Shown: positions 18,107-27,829, numbered from the stretch's first letter. The stretch is DNA of 64,000 nucleotides from Alishewanella aestuarii B11 (GCF_000280055.1 NZ_ALAB01000001.1:124001-188000), one strand, 5' to 3'. Notes: generated by a model not told the origin, from the letters alone. Made by a program: numbers and translations.

Positions 18107-18577
18107 CTAAGGTGTGGTCAGTAGCGCCACCGGTAACTCCCAGCTGGCAATGAGTATCTCGCCTTCCCAGGTTTCAATGGTTAACCACAATTTATCACCC
18201 TCATCCAGAGTCGCGGGCGCTATCGCATGAACATGCTGACCATGCCGGCTGCCATGTAATATACCGTCGGCGGCTTGTTGCAGTTGCCCTAGCGGCAGCG
18301 CCTCGGGGCCAAGATTGACATAGCCCTGACGGATCTGTGCCACATCGCCCTGCTGGAATGCCAGATAAAAATCTTTCAGATATTGGTCATGATGAATATA
18401 AGGTGGCTTAAGATTAAGCGGCATCGGCGCAATGGTAAAGGGCCCCAGTTGCTGGCTTGGCCAGGGTGCCGGAAACTGTGGATGTAACGCCTTATAAAAG
18501 TACCAAAGGGGAAACAGTAATACGATACCGCTAAGATAGTAGCGATAACGTTGCCAGAACGAATCAGGATGCCTCAT
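18107..18577 (-). CDS. Conserved hypothetical membrane-anchored protein of the siderophore cluster
   Basis: A 156-residue protein with one N-terminal transmembrane helix (about residues 11-28) followed by a periplasmic part rich in Pro and aromatic residues. I do not recognise a named domain. Its start overlaps the end of the PepSY gene by 14 bases, so it belongs to the iron-uptake cluster with the PepSY protein and the TonB receptor and may help ferric reduction or siderophore handling. That role is inferred only from the operon. Confidence 0.75.
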   Translation of the reverse strand: MRHPDSFWQRYRYYLSGIVLLFPLWYFYKALHPQFPAPWPSQQLGPFTIAPMPLNLKPPYIHHDQYLKDFYLAFQQGDVAQIRQGYVNLGPEALPLGQLQQAADGILHGSRHGQHVHAIAPATLDEGDKLWLTIETWEGEILIASWELPVALLTTP

Positions 18578-19715
18578 AGTCGGCCTCGCTCAAATCAGTG
18601 GTGTGACGACTGCGGCGAATTGCGTATTGGGTACGGCCATGCCACAACAAAAAGCCGGTGATCGACATGCCGGTTAACAACAGGCCAAAGATAAACCACA
18701 GTGTTTTGGTCCACAGTCCTGCCAGGGTGCCGTAATGAAGCGGATCTGCCAGATGCATAATGGTTTGCCAGGTGTTCATATTGGCCGGGGATTTTTCGCT
18801 GGCGATTTCACCCGTCCAGGGGTTAATACTCAGGGTGTAAGCGAGTTTGTCATAAAAAATGTGGTCGCCACCACCCATCAGGGTATACATACCACGCTGG
18901 TGTTCCGGTAACAGTAAATAACTGGGCTGGAAGTCCGGGAAGCGCTGTTGCGCGATGTCTAAGGCTGCTGCCAAATCCAGCCGGCGGGCATCTGCCGAGT
19001 TTGGCAGTGTGGCAGCAGACACCACGGGGGCATGCGGTTCAATATCAATATCGGCGTGCCAGAGCACCGCTTGTGTTAAATACCACAAACCTGTTGCACT
19101 CATCAGCAGTAAAAACCAGATAGACCAGACACCCGCCAGTCGGTGTAAATCAGTGAGTAAGGTCTTTTTACCTTGCCGCCAGCGCAGCTGGGGTCTTACA
19201 AAACTGCGCCAGAAATTTTTGTAAACTATCAGCCCGGTGATCAGTGCGCCCAGCATCACAATTGCCATGGCCGATACCAGATAGTAGCCAACACTGTAGC
19301 CGTTTTGCCAGGGAAAAAGTAACCAGCCATGCAAACTACGCATAAACCCGATAAAGGTTTGTCCCTGATTTACCTGCTGAATTTCTCCGCTGTACGGATT
19401 AACGTAAGCCAGCGCGTAAGGTTTATCGTGATCGGTAAAGGCCACCACATGCACTAAATAGGGCTCGAACACCATTACGGTACTGATATCTGCCGTAGGG
19501 AATTGTTGCTGCACCCGGGCAACCAGCTCTGGTATCGGCCGGGCGGGTAAGTTATCCGGATTACTGGCCCGTGCTGCCGGGTTGGTCAGCCAGGTTAGTT
19601 CATGGCTAAAGACGGCGACGGTGCCGGTCAGGCACACAAAGCAAAAGATCAACCACACGGGTAAGGAAAACCAGCCGTGTAACTGAAACCAGAATCGATT
19701 AGTCAGTTTTGCCAT
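18564..19715 (-). CDS. PepSY-associated membrane protein (PiuB-like)
   Basis: This 383-residue inner-membrane protein of the PepSY_TM/PiuB family accompanies siderophore receptors and is thought to take part in ferric reduction in the periplasm. Four transmembrane segments are visible (near residues 15-35, 140-165, 190-210 and 335-360), with PepSY periplasmic loops between them and conserved His residues (ELTWLTN region; MHLADPLHYG). The ATG at 19715 is preferred over an in-frame TTG at 19730. A Fur-box-like sequence lies 37 bases upstream. Confidence 0.88.
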   Translation of the reverse strand: MAKLTNRFWFQLHGWFSLPVWLIFCFVCLTGTVAVFSHELTWLTNPAARASNPDNLPARPIPELVARVQQQFPTADISTVMVFEPYLVHVVAFTDHDKPYALAYVNPYSGEIQQVNQGQTFIGFMRSLHGWLLFPWQNGYSVGYYLVSAMAIVMLGALITGLIVYKNFWRSFVRPQLRWRQGKKTLLTDLHRLAGVWSIWFLLLMSATGLWYLTQAVLWHADIDIEPHAPVVSAATLPNSADARRLDLAAALDIAQQRFPDFQPSYLLLPEHQRGMYTLMGGGDHIFYDKLAYTLSINPWTGEIASEKSPANMNTWQTIMHLADPLHYGTLAGLWTKTLWFIFGLLLTGMSITGFLLWHGRTQYAIRRSRHTTDLSEADYEAS

Positions 19716-19751
19716 AACAGGAACATCCAAGGAAGTTTAAGCAATCGTAGC

Positions 19752-19770
19752 GCTAATAGAAATCATTATC
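19752..19770 (-). promoter_or_regulatory. Fur box upstream of the PepSY gene
   Basis: The 19-mer GCTAATAGAAATCATTATC agrees with the Fur consensus at 15 of 19 positions, with the right half perfect. It lies between the TonB receptor stop and the PepSY start, which suggests the PepSY pair can be iron-regulated separately from the receptor. Confidence 0.6.
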
Positions 19771-19822
19771 AATTAGTATTTGATGCAAGATCGCCACTGC
19801 TGAGCCAGTGGCGTCCCTCTTA

Positions 19823-21970
19823 TCAGAAGTTGTAACGTAAGTTAGCGGTCAGGGTTCGCTGTTGGCCATAGAAGCAGTCGCCGCGGGCCAGGCAGGAAGT
19901 GATAACGGTTTTATCAGTTAAATTATGTGCTTGCAGGCTGACACTATAACGACCGAAATTGTAACCCAGCATGGCATCAAATAGGGTGTAGGACGCTGTC
20001 GTCAGGGGTTGATTTAGCACCACACCATTTTGTTGCACATAAGCGGTACCGTCCGACGTTTCACCAACATAACGTACGCCAGCACCAAATTGCCAACCAT
20101 CAAGTGCTGCCGGACGCCAGGTTGCCCAAATTGAGGCCAGTTGCTCCGGTTGCGCGGCCAGGGTTGCGCCTTGCTCGCCAATCCGGTTACTGCGACTGAC
20201 ATAGGCGTCAATAAAGGCATAGCTGGCATAAATATCCAGATCACGCCAGGCCAGTTGAGCTTCCAGCTCCACACCCTTTGCTGTTGCCTCGCCGCTTTGT
20301 ATCTGACCATTTGGATTAATCAGTGCCGGATCATTTAACTGTCCGGCAGCCAGACTGGTAGTGCGGTTTTGTTCGGTGATCTCAAACACAGCGGCCGTAA
20401 GCAAATGTTCAGTACCTTTTGGCTGATACTTGACCCCTGCTTCAATTTGTTCCGCGGTTCTAGGCACAAAGGCTTTACCGAAGGCATCCGTTCCCAGTAA
20501 AGGTTCGAACGACTCACTGTAACTGATGTAGGGCGAAATACCGTGTTCGAACAAGTACATTAACCCGAGCCGGCCGGTTGTAGCATATTGACTGGCGGCA
20601 GCGGTTAGCTCGGGATTAGTGGTGGCTTTGTCGCGGCGCAGCGCTGCAGAAAGCAGCCACTTTTCGGCAATTTTCATATTATTTTGCAGATAAAGCCCGC
20701 TTTGATAGGTTTTACTGGACGGATAATCGACAAGATCTGCGGTTGTCGGCAAATTAGCAACCTGACCATACTGTGGGTTATATAAATCCAGCAAGCCACC
20801 GGTTGCGGCGTAGTAGGAGTCATTGTCGGTGTAAGCGTTTTGATAATCAAAACCGACCACCAGATTGTGTTCGATCAGGCCGGTTTCTAATTTGCCGTGT
20901 AATTGCAGATCGCTGGTCAGGGCGCGGGCCGTGGCGTCACTTAAATACACAACCCGATTGACACTGCGGTTGTCGGCTTGTAGTACTGGTGGCCAACCAT
21001 ACATAGTGCGATAGTCAGCATGGCTATCGCTGTAGCGGCTGGCAAAACGCAGTTGCCAGTCGGTCGATAGGTCATGTTCCAGGATAGTGGTTAGTGCCAC
21101 CTGCTCAGTATTATATTTGTCAAAGCCAGGCTCAGACACAAAGCGGTTACTTGGGATCTGGCCAAACTCATTGGCCAGTATTGTTCCTTTGTGCGGGAAG
21201 AACTGGGTGCTAGAGCCAGATTCATTTTGCTGCCAGTTTAGCAGTACCGTCAGTTTCGTCGCTTCACTGAGCTGCCAGCTGACCGAAGGCGCCAGCACTT
21301 TGCTGTTATCCGGTACAAAGTCGGTTTGAGTGTCACTGTCACGCCAAAGTGCAACCAGGCGCCCCTGAACTGCTGCATCGTTGTTGAGTGGGCCTGTCCA
21401 ATCAGCGGCCAGTTGCTGCCGGGAATAGTTACCCAGTTGCAGCCACAACTGACCACTGGGTACCGGTTCTGGTTTTTTACTGACCAGATTCACAATACCA
21501 CCAATCGATCCCTGACCATAAAGCACTGAGCTTGGACCTTTTAGGATCTCAATTTGTGACAGAGCGTACGGCGCAATCCGGACGTTATTGTAAAAACCGA
21601 ACAGCGACTTTAAGCCATCCAAATACTGCACCGGTGATACGCCGCGGATCTGCGCCCAATCACCGCGGGTATCTAAACCATAAGGGCCGTTATACAAACC
21701 CGCGACATACCCCAGGGCATCCTGCACAGTCAAGGCGCCGAGATCCGTAATCCGTTCTTCCGTTAACACTGATACTGACAGCGGAGTTTCGATAATAGGT
21801 GTATCCGATTTCGCGCCCGAGGCACTGACATACGAAATCAGGCCGCGTTGGCTTTTCACCGTGATCACCTCAATTTCTTGCTCTTCCGGGCTTACCGGAG
21901 CCGGGGCGGCGGCTGCCGCTTGACCAATCAGCGCAGCCGACAGGCTGGCGGCAAGTAACGAATACTTCAT
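19823..21970 (-). CDS. TonB-dependent siderophore receptor
   Basis: This 715-residue outer-membrane receptor takes up a ferric siderophore. It has a signal peptide (first 20 residues, ending GQAAAAAPA), a TonB-box region (IEVITVKSQ), a plug domain (LSVSVLTEERITDLG to about residue 175, with the typical IEILKGPSSVLYGQGSIGG segment) and a C-terminal beta-barrel ending in Phe (LRYNF), as required for assembly. The plug sequence and length fit the FhuA/FpvA siderophore class rather than vitamin or sugar receptors. The specific siderophore is not readable. A near-perfect Fur box lies 84 bases upstream. Confidence 0.93.
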   Translation of the reverse strand: MKYSLLAASLSAALIGQAAAAAPAPVSPEEQEIEVITVKSQRGLISYVSASGAKSDTPIIETPLSVSVLTEERITDLGALTVQDALGYVAGLYNGPYGLDTRGDWAQIRGVSPVQYLDGLKSLFGFYNNVRIAPYALSQIEILKGPSSVLYGQGSIGGIVNLVSKKPEPVPSGQLWLQLGNYSRQQLAADWTGPLNNDAAVQGRLVALWRDSDTQTDFVPDNSKVLAPSVSWQLSEATKLTVLLNWQQNESGSSTQFFPHKGTILANEFGQIPSNRFVSEPGFDKYNTEQVALTTILEHDLSTDWQLRFASRYSDSHADYRTMYGWPPVLQADNRSVNRVVYLSDATARALTSDLQLHGKLETGLIEHNLVVGFDYQNAYTDNDSYYAATGGLLDLYNPQYGQVANLPTTADLVDYPSSKTYQSGLYLQNNMKIAEKWLLSAALRRDKATTNPELTAAASQYATTGRLGLMYLFEHGISPYISYSESFEPLLGTDAFGKAFVPRTAEQIEAGVKYQPKGTEHLLTAAVFEITEQNRTTSLAAGQLNDPALINPNGQIQSGEATAKGVELEAQLAWRDLDIYASYAFIDAYVSRSNRIGEQGATLAAQPEQLASIWATWRPAALDGWQFGAGVRYVGETSDGTAYVQQNGVVLNQPLTTASYTLFDAMLGYNFGRYSVSLQAHNLTDKTVITSCLARGDCFYGQQRTLTANLRYNF

Positions 21971-22053
21971 TGATGCAGTCTCCTTGATAAAAGTTTGGCC
22001 GCAGTGTTTGCTACTACCGGGCCCTGACTAAGATGGCTGCAAATAATACAGTA

Positions 22054-22070
22054 TTGATAATCATTATCAA
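22054..22070 (-). promoter_or_regulatory. Fur box upstream of the siderophore receptor
   Basis: TTGATAATCATTATCAA is symmetric apart from its central base and matches the core Fur palindrome. It lies in the 211-base region between the receptor and the divergent sugar kinase. Iron repression of the receptor is expected; the kinase could be affected by proximity. Confidence 0.82.
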
Positions 22071-22181
22071 TATCATTCGTAAGAATTTATCGGCTCGGCT
22101 GCTAACGGCGTACTCTTGGTTACCGGCTGGCTTTAGGCTACAGTACCGGATACCTGACGGGTCATTTTGATAACAATAACA

Positions 22182-23741
22182 ATGCAGCAGACTCCGTGTT
22201 ATGTCCTGGCGCTGGATTTTGGTACCCAAAGCGTCCGTGCCATTATTGTCGACGACAGCGGCAATATTATCGCTAAAGGTCAGCAAGCGATGCCGCCGTA
22301 TCACTCACCTGAGCCCGGTATGGCGGAGTTGCCGGTTAGTGCGTATTGGCAAGCCTTAAGCGCAGCCTGTGCCGATTTGTGGCAGCGCAGTCCGGTCGCT
22401 GCCAGCGACATTTCGGCAGTCACCCTTACCACCCAACGCGGCGCCATGATTTGTCTGGATAAAGACCGCCAACCGCTTCGCCCGGCGATGCTGTGGTTAG
22501 ATCAGCGCACGGCCACAGTGTTACCCCGGCTTGGTAGCTGGCGCAGTCTGTTCTGGCTAATGGGTATTACCGCAATCGTCGAGCGCTTTCAGCGCCGGGC
22601 GCCGTCAAACTGGCTCGCTGAGCAGCAGCCACAACTGTGGCAACAGACCGCCCATTATGTCTTACTCTCCGGTTACCTGACCTTAAAACTGACCGGTGAG
22701 CTGGTCGATTGCAGTGCGGCTCAGGTTGGTTACCTGCCCTTTGACTTTCAACAACAGGGCTGGGCCAGCCGTTTTAGCTGGAAGTGGCAGGCGTTATCGT
22801 TAAAACCAGCGCAGTTGGCGCCATTAAAACCCCCAGCCACGGAATTGGGCAAGCTGACCGGCACCGCTGCGCAAGCGTTGGGACTGCCTGCCGGGATCCC
22901 GCTATTTGCTGCTGCGGCAGATAAGGCTTGCGAAGTCTTGGGCTCTGGCGGCCTAACGCCTGATACCGGCTGTATCAGCTATGGCACTACAGCCACCATC
23001 AGCACAGCCAATCGGCGCTATATAGAACCCGGCCCCTGGTTACCCGCTTACCCGGCGGCTCAACCCGGTTTCTACAATACTGAAGTGATGATTTACCGTG
23101 GCTTCTGGCTGGTAAGTTGGTTTAAAACCCAGTTTGGTTTGCAGGAGCAGCAGGAGGCGGCGGTGCTGGGCATCGCGCCAGAGCAACTGTTTGATGAACT
23201 ACTCAAAGCCGTGCCGCCCGGCAGTATGGGGCTAATATTGCAACCGTACTGGTCACCCGGCATCCGCGAGCCCGGGCCTGAAGCCAAGGGCGCCTTAATT
23301 GGCTTTGGTGATGTGCATCAGCGGGCGCATGTCTACCGGGCACTGATTGAAGGTTTGGCCTATGCCTTGCTCGAAGGCCGCGAGCGTTTAGAGCGTCGCA
23401 ATGGCGTAAAGATGCAGCGGCTGCGGGTATCGGGAGGCGGCGCGCAAAGTGAGCAGATTCTGCAACTGACTGCCAATGTGTTTAATTTACCGGTGGAAAG
23501 GCCGCATACCAGTGAAACCTCAGCGCTGGGCGCTGCCATCACTGCCATGGTGGGGTTACAGCGTTATGCGGATTTCAGGCAGGCGCAGCAGGCGATGTGT
23601 CAAAGCCCGCAGCGTTTTTTACCAGAGCCGGCCGTGGCTGCGCAATACCAACGCCTGTATCGCGAGGTGTATTTAAAAATGTACCGCCAGTTAAAGCCGC
23701 TGTATCAGAAAATCCGCGAGATCACCGGTTATCCGCAGTAA
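22182..23741 (+). CDS. FGGY-family carbohydrate kinase
   Basis: A 519-residue sugar kinase with the two FGGY domains: the N-terminal phosphate loop ALDFGTQSVRA, the catalytic Asp region LWLDQRTA, and the C-terminal signature LRVSGGGAQSEQILQLTANVF. The closest class by eye is xylulokinase-like kinases of uncertain substrate. No sugar transporter or isomerase lies next to it, so the substrate cannot be inferred. The ATG at 22182 is chosen over an in-frame TTG five codons upstream. Confidence 0.88.
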   Translation: MQQTPCYVLALDFGTQSVRAIIVDDSGNIIAKGQQAMPPYHSPEPGMAELPVSAYWQALSAACADLWQRSPVAASDISAVTLTTQRGAMICLDKDRQPLRPAMLWLDQRTATVLPRLGSWRSLFWLMGITAIVERFQRRAPSNWLAEQQPQLWQQTAHYVLLSGYLTLKLTGELVDCSAAQVGYLPFDFQQQGWASRFSWKWQALSLKPAQLAPLKPPATELGKLTGTAAQALGLPAGIPLFAAAADKACEVLGSGGLTPDTGCISYGTTATISTANRRYIEPGPWLPAYPAAQPGFYNTEVMIYRGFWLVSWFKTQFGLQEQQEAAVLGIAPEQLFDELLKAVPPGSMGLILQPYWSPGIREPGPEAKGALIGFGDVHQRAHVYRALIEGLAYALLEGRERLERRNGVKMQRLRVSGGGAQSEQILQLTANVFNLPVERPHTSETSALGAAITAMVGLQRYADFRQAQQAMCQSPQRFLPEPAVAAQYQRLYREVYLKMYRQLKPLYQKIREITGYPQ

Positions 23742-23839
23742 GTTGCTTGCTATTGCGCGCTAGCTAATCAGTGCCGAAAACTGCCAGTTATTTGGCCGCT
23801 TCTGGTTATACTGAGGCCAATTCGTTACCGGAGCCGGTT

Positions 23840-25258
23840 ATGGTTTTTTCTGAGACAGAGCTGCAAATTTTCCAGCAGGCCCGCTTAGCGCGTGATGCAC
23901 GCTTTGATGGCCGCTTCTTTGTTGCGGTAACCAGTACCGGGATTTTTTGCCGCAATATTTGTCCGGCGCCGGCACCCAAAGAGCAGCATGTCCGGTATTA
24001 CCCCTCTGCCGTGGCGGCGCTTGCTGCCGGTTTTCGTCCCTGCTTGCGTTGCCGGCCAGACAGCGCACCGGGATCCGCGGCCTGGCGTGGCACAAACAGC
24101 ACCCTGACGCGGGCACTGCGCTTGATTGACGAAGGCGCTTTGCAGCAGGGTGCGATGCCGGCACTGGCTGCACGACTGGGTGTCTCCGAGCGTTACTTAC
24201 GGCAACTGTTTAACCGCCAGTTGGGACTGTCACCCAAGCGCTATGCGTTATTGCAGCAACTGCTGCTGGCGAAACAATTGCTGCAAAGTACCGCTCTGCC
24301 GGTGACTGACGTGGCGCTGGCTAGTGGTTTTCAGAGTATCCGCAGTTTTAATGCGCAGTGTAAACAGATCCTGAAACTCAGCCCCGGTGAAATTCGCAAG
24401 CGCGAGCTGCCAGCTACAAGCGGTATTAGCTTGTTTTTAGCCTATCGCCCGCCTTTTGCCTGGCAGCAGTTACGGCAATTTCTGCAAGCCCGGTTGCTAT
24501 CGGGGATGGAATGGGCCGGCAATGATTATTACGGCAGAACCTTTACTTTGCGGCAGGCTCAGGGCCATTTTACGCTGTATCATCAGCCCGATTTACACCG
24601 TTTTCGGCTGCAGCTGGAGCTGGATCACTGGCCGGTATTGCCGGCCGTATTGCAACAGATCCGGCGCTTGTTCGATCTGGATGTGGACATTAATCAGGTC
24701 GAGCAGCATCTGGCCCCGCAGTTAGCCTGTTTACCCGGTTATTGCCAAGGGTTGCGCTTGCCCGGCTTATGGAGCCCATTTGAAGCCGGAGTGCGGGCAA
24801 TTCTAGGGCAGCAAGTTAGCGTGCAGGCCGCCCGGCAGCTATTAAATACGCTGGTAAAACAGCTGGGTGAACCCTGTGGCGTGGCGGCTGCTATGGTGGA
24901 GGCGCCGCGTTTCTTTCCTACTGCGCAAGCAATCGCGGCTAGTGAATTAGGTTTTTTGAAAATGCCACAGGCGCGGCGGGATACCTTGCGTCGCTTTAGT
25001 GAACATATGCTGCATGATACCGAGCCGGATAATATCGACCGCTGGCAACAGCTAAAAGGTATTGGTCCCTGGACCTGCCAGTACGCCCGGATGCGCGGTT
25101 TGGGCGATCCGGATATCTGGCTGGCTGGTGATGCCGGTATTAAGAACGCTCTGCAGCAAACTGAGCTGGCGTTAACTGCAGAGAGTGGCCGGCCCTGGCG
25201 TAGCTATTTAACCCTGCAGTTGTGGCAGTCGCTGGCAAAACAGCCGCTGGCTGAATAG
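23840..25258 (+). CDS. Ada-like/AlkA fusion: methyl-phosphotriester-binding regulator plus 3-methyladenine glycosylase
   Basis: A 472-residue fusion for alkylation damage. First comes an Ada N-terminal zinc domain with four Cys (FCRNIC and CLRC, about residues 37, 41, 68 and 71), next an AraC-type helix-turn-helix (about 85-180), then the AlkA N-terminal domain (about 195-270) and a helix-hairpin-helix glycosylase domain (LKGIGPWTCQYARMRG with the catalytic Asp in WLAGDAG). The ATG at 23840 has CGGAG in front; a GTG at 23771 would add 23 non-domain residues. The domain order is known in many proteobacteria. It sits 10 bases before ogt, with which it probably forms an operon. It likely senses methylphosphotriesters and activates its own operon. 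Confidence 0.92.
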   Translation: MVFSETELQIFQQARLARDARFDGRFFVAVTSTGIFCRNICPAPAPKEQHVRYYPSAVAALAAGFRPCLRCRPDSAPGSAAWRGTNSTLTRALRLIDEGALQQGAMPALAARLGVSERYLRQLFNRQLGLSPKRYALLQQLLLAKQLLQSTALPVTDVALASGFQSIRSFNAQCKQILKLSPGEIRKRELPATSGISLFLAYRPPFAWQQLRQFLQARLLSGMEWAGNDYYGRTFTLRQAQGHFTLYHQPDLHRFRLQLELDHWPVLPAVLQQIRRLFDLDVDINQVEQHLAPQLACLPGYCQGLRLPGLWSPFEAGVRAILGQQVSVQAARQLLNTLVKQLGEPCGVAAAMVEAPRFFPTAQAIAASELGFLKMPQARRDTLRRFSEHMLHDTEPDNIDRWQQLKGIGPWTCQYARMRGLGDPDIWLAGDAGIKNALQQTELALTAESGRPWRSYLTLQLWQSLAKQPLAE

Positions 25259-25268
25259 GAGAGTGAAG

Positions 25269-25715
25269 ATGTATTACAACTATCTGCACAGTCCATTGGG
25301 ACTGATTGAAATTGCGGCTAACGAGCAAGGTCTGACGGCTGTCAGCTTTTGTACTGCGGCGACACAGCCTTGCAGTGAGCACCCGCTGGTGCTGGCGGCC
25401 AAAACGCAACTGGCGGCCTATTTTGGCAAAGAGCTGACCGAATTTGATTTACCGCTGGCCGCAACCGGTACCGCCTTTCAGCAAAAGGTCTGGCGCGCCC
25501 TAACCGGGGTGCCATATGGTCGCACCGCCAGCTACCGTGATATCGCCATCGCCATTGCGAATCCTAAAGGCGTGCGAGCCGTCGGGCTGGCCAACAGTAA
25601 AAATCCGCTTGCGATTATTGTACCCTGTCACAGGGTGATTGGTGCTAACGGTACTTTGACCGGCTATGCCGGCGGGCTGGATAAAAAAGCCTGGTTGCTG
25701 GCGCACGAGCAATGA
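25269..25715 (+). CDS. ogt: Methylated-DNA-[protein]-cysteine S-methyltransferase
   Basis: A 148-residue suicide methyltransferase that removes O6-alkyl groups from guanine. The acceptor Cys is in the invariant PCHRVIG motif near residue 119, preceded by the DNA-binding wing (GRTASYRDIAIAI) and followed by GYAGGLDKKAWLL. The start ATG follows AGGAGA at six bases; an in-frame GTG at 25263 has no spacing to that site. Together with the preceding fusion gene it covers both direct reversal and base excision of alkylated bases. Confidence 0.95.
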   Translation: MYYNYLHSPLGLIEIAANEQGLTAVSFCTAATQPCSEHPLVLAAKTQLAAYFGKELTEFDLPLAATGTAFQQKVWRALTGVPYGRTASYRDIAIAIANPKGVRAVGLANSKNPLAIIVPCHRVIGANGTLTGYAGGLDKKAWLLAHEQ

Positions 25716-25717
25716 TG

Positions 25718-25739
25718 GGCGGCAGCTACCGCTGCCGCC
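25718..25739. terminator. Strong GC hairpin between convergent ogt and kfrA-like genes
   Basis: GGCGGCAGC and GCTGCCGCC form a perfect 9-bp stem with a 4-base loop, three bases after the ogt stop. No long T run follows, so it probably acts with Rho or as an mRNA-stabilising hairpin. Confidence 0.55.
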
Positions 25740-25752
25740 AGTTGGATCAGGA

Positions 25753-27405
25753 CTAGGCTTCTACCCCGGCATTTTTGAGTTGCTGCTCCAGGGCGGCAAT
25801 TTTTAACTGCGCCTGTTTGTTGGAGAAGGTTAAACGCTCAATGGTCGAACTGCTGTTATCTTTGACAAAGGTTAGCTGCTCTTCCAGTTTCAACACATGT
25901 TGCTGCAGCTGAGTTTTTTCCAGTAAGGCTTGCTGCTGGGCTTCGCGCAGTTGGTTGGTCTCTTCGCGTTGCAGTTTGATGGTCTCGCGCTGTCTGGTCA
26001 TATTGGCGGCCGTCACTTCGCTTTGCTCTTTCAGCATCACGTTAGCATCACGTAAATGTGCCAGTTTGCTTTCAAACACCTGTAACTGGGCACGCAGCCG
26101 CTGTAATTCCTGCTCTTGCGCGGCGAATTCATGTTCAGAGCGCATTTCTGGCAATTGCGCAGTCAGTGACTCCAGTTGCCGGGTTTGGTTGGCGATTTGC
26201 TCGGCCTGCTCCTCTATCACTTCTTTCGCTTCTTTCAGCTGTTCAAGATAATGTTCCTGAGCCTGCTGCAGTTTAACCAGTTGCTGCTCCTGCTCGGCCA
26301 GTTGTGCCTGCGCCTGGTTAAAGGCTGCCAGTTGTTTTGCCGCGTCTTCCTGTTCCTGTTGCAGCTTTTTCTGCTGATTGTCATAGGCCTGCTCGGCCTT
26401 TTGTAATTGCTGCTCCAGCAAGGCAACCTGTTGTTTCTGCTGCGACAACTCCTGTTGCATCTGCTCCAGCCGTTGCTCCAGTTGCGTTACATGCTCAGAT
26501 TGTTTTGAGCTGGATGAGGAGTGCAGCTCATTATAGGCAAGCTGCAGGCTGTCAAACTTCTGGGTCAGGATCTCCAGTTGCTCAGTTGCCGCTCTGGCGG
26601 CCTCATGAGCCGTGGTTTTCTGTTGTTCCAGCTGATGCAACTGTTGTTTTAATTGACTGATATCGGCCTGGTGCTGATTCAGGTTTTGCTGTAACTCATT
26701 CAGTGCTTTCTGGCGTTGGGTTGCTAACTTTTGTGCATCAGTAAATTGTTGATGCAGGTCACTGTTGTCAGCATTTTGTTCCTGAATTTGCTGTCTTAGC
26801 TGATTGAGCTGCTGTTGCAATTCCGCATACTGTTGTTCGTGCTCGGCCAGTTGCTCGGCATTAAGCTCTGTTACCGGCATTGGCGCAGCTATAACAGTTG
26901 GCGCTGATTCTGCCGCCAGCATCGCTGCAGGCTCTGTTGCTGTATTGTTCAGACTAACAGTTTCTGGCTCATGAGCTGTCTCTTCGGGTGTTTCGGTTAC
27001 CGCAGCCGTTACCTCAGCAACGGTTGGAGTTTGCTCCTCTGTCGCCAGCTCATGCAGCGCTTGCTGCAATTGTGGGTCTTCTGTGTTGCTATCTGCGCCG
27101 CTATGCTGTTCTGGCTGATCTTTCTCAACCTGCTGGCGTTTCCCAAGTTGTAATAATTTTGATAAAGAACCCGGTACTTTTTCTGACAGCGAAGAGAGTG
27201 CGCTCAGGCCCAGGCCACCTTTCGCGGCTTTGTCCTCATGATCGGCAGGGGGTTGATAATTATTTTTACTACACCACTGATCAAAGTGCACCATAATGCT
27301 GGTGCGGCTGCCACCGATCTGTTTAATAAGGCGTTCCAGAGTGATCGGCTGACCGCTTTGTTGTAATTGTTCACAGGCTGCTTTTACTTCATTGTAATTT
27401 GCCAT
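25753..27405 (-). CDS. KfrA-like DNA-binding coiled-coil protein, copy 1
   Basis: A 550-residue protein with a KfrA-type N-terminal DNA-binding region (about residues 1-55, VKAACEQLQQSGQPITLERL and a second helix with IGGSRTSIMVHFDQW) followed by a Pro/Glu/Thr-rich linker (about 60-190) and a very long Gln-rich coiled coil to the end. KfrA proteins of plasmids bind their own promoter and form filaments that help partition or nucleoid compaction. The last 90 residues resemble those of a second KfrA-like protein at 37858-39612 (LEEQLTFVKDNSSSTIERL here). The ATG at 27405 is chosen; the frame can be extended 13 codons but without domain support. Confidence 0.8.
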   Translation of the reverse strand: MANYNEVKAACEQLQQSGQPITLERLIKQIGGSRTSIMVHFDQWCSKNNYQPPADHEDKAAKGGLGLSALSSLSEKVPGSLSKLLQLGKRQQVEKDQPEQHSGADSNTEDPQLQQALHELATEEQTPTVAEVTAAVTETPEETAHEPETVSLNNTATEPAAMLAAESAPTVIAAPMPVTELNAEQLAEHEQQYAELQQQLNQLRQQIQEQNADNSDLHQQFTDAQKLATQRQKALNELQQNLNQHQADISQLKQQLHQLEQQKTTAHEAARAATEQLEILTQKFDSLQLAYNELHSSSSSKQSEHVTQLEQRLEQMQQELSQQKQQVALLEQQLQKAEQAYDNQQKKLQQEQEDAAKQLAAFNQAQAQLAEQEQQLVKLQQAQEHYLEQLKEAKEVIEEQAEQIANQTRQLESLTAQLPEMRSEHEFAAQEQELQRLRAQLQVFESKLAHLRDANVMLKEQSEVTAANMTRQRETIKLQREETNQLREAQQQALLEKTQLQQHVLKLEEQLTFVKDNSSSTIERLTFSNKQAQLKIAALEQQLKNAGVEA

Positions 27406-27649
27406 GTCTTCCTCTGGTTTTTCACAAAAATGGATGCTCAGCATACTTATTTTTAACTTAAACGGAAATAGACATTTTGTGCTAGTTTCAGCACTTTTCT
27501 ATTCGGGGTAAAAAAGCTGAATGCCGCGTTTTATCTTACTTGTTACGCTTTAAAATCAGGGTTTTGTCAGTCGCTCTGGCCGGGCTTCGGTTATGAATGA
27601 AAGTTCGTTATGATAGAACAGTGGCAGTGGCCCATATTAGGAGGAAAAC

Positions 27650-27823
27650 ATGAAAAAGGTATTGGCATTAGTGGCGTTAACTGGTCTGTTGTTAGCGGGT
27701 TGCGCCCCGGAAGTTGGATCAAAAAAGTGGTGTAAAGCCATGGAAGCCAAGCCGAAAGGCGACTGGACCGCCAACGAAGCGAAAGATTTCGCCAAGCACT
27801 GTCTATTTAAAACTGAAGATTAA
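27650..27823 (+). CDS. DUF3012 small lipoprotein
   Basis: A 57-residue lipoprotein: signal peptide with lipobox LLAGC (Cys at residue 18), then the DUF3012 core CAPEVGSKKWCKAME, KGDWTANEAKDFAKHC with two further Cys. AGGAGG at the right distance supports the start. Proteins of this family are found in Alteromonadales, Vibrio and Pseudomonas; the function is unknown. Too short for most ORF callers. Confidence 0.88.
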   Translation: MKKVLALVALTGLLLAGCAPEVGSKKWCKAMEAKPKGDWTANEAKDFAKHCLFKTED

Positions 27824-27829
27824 AGCGCG

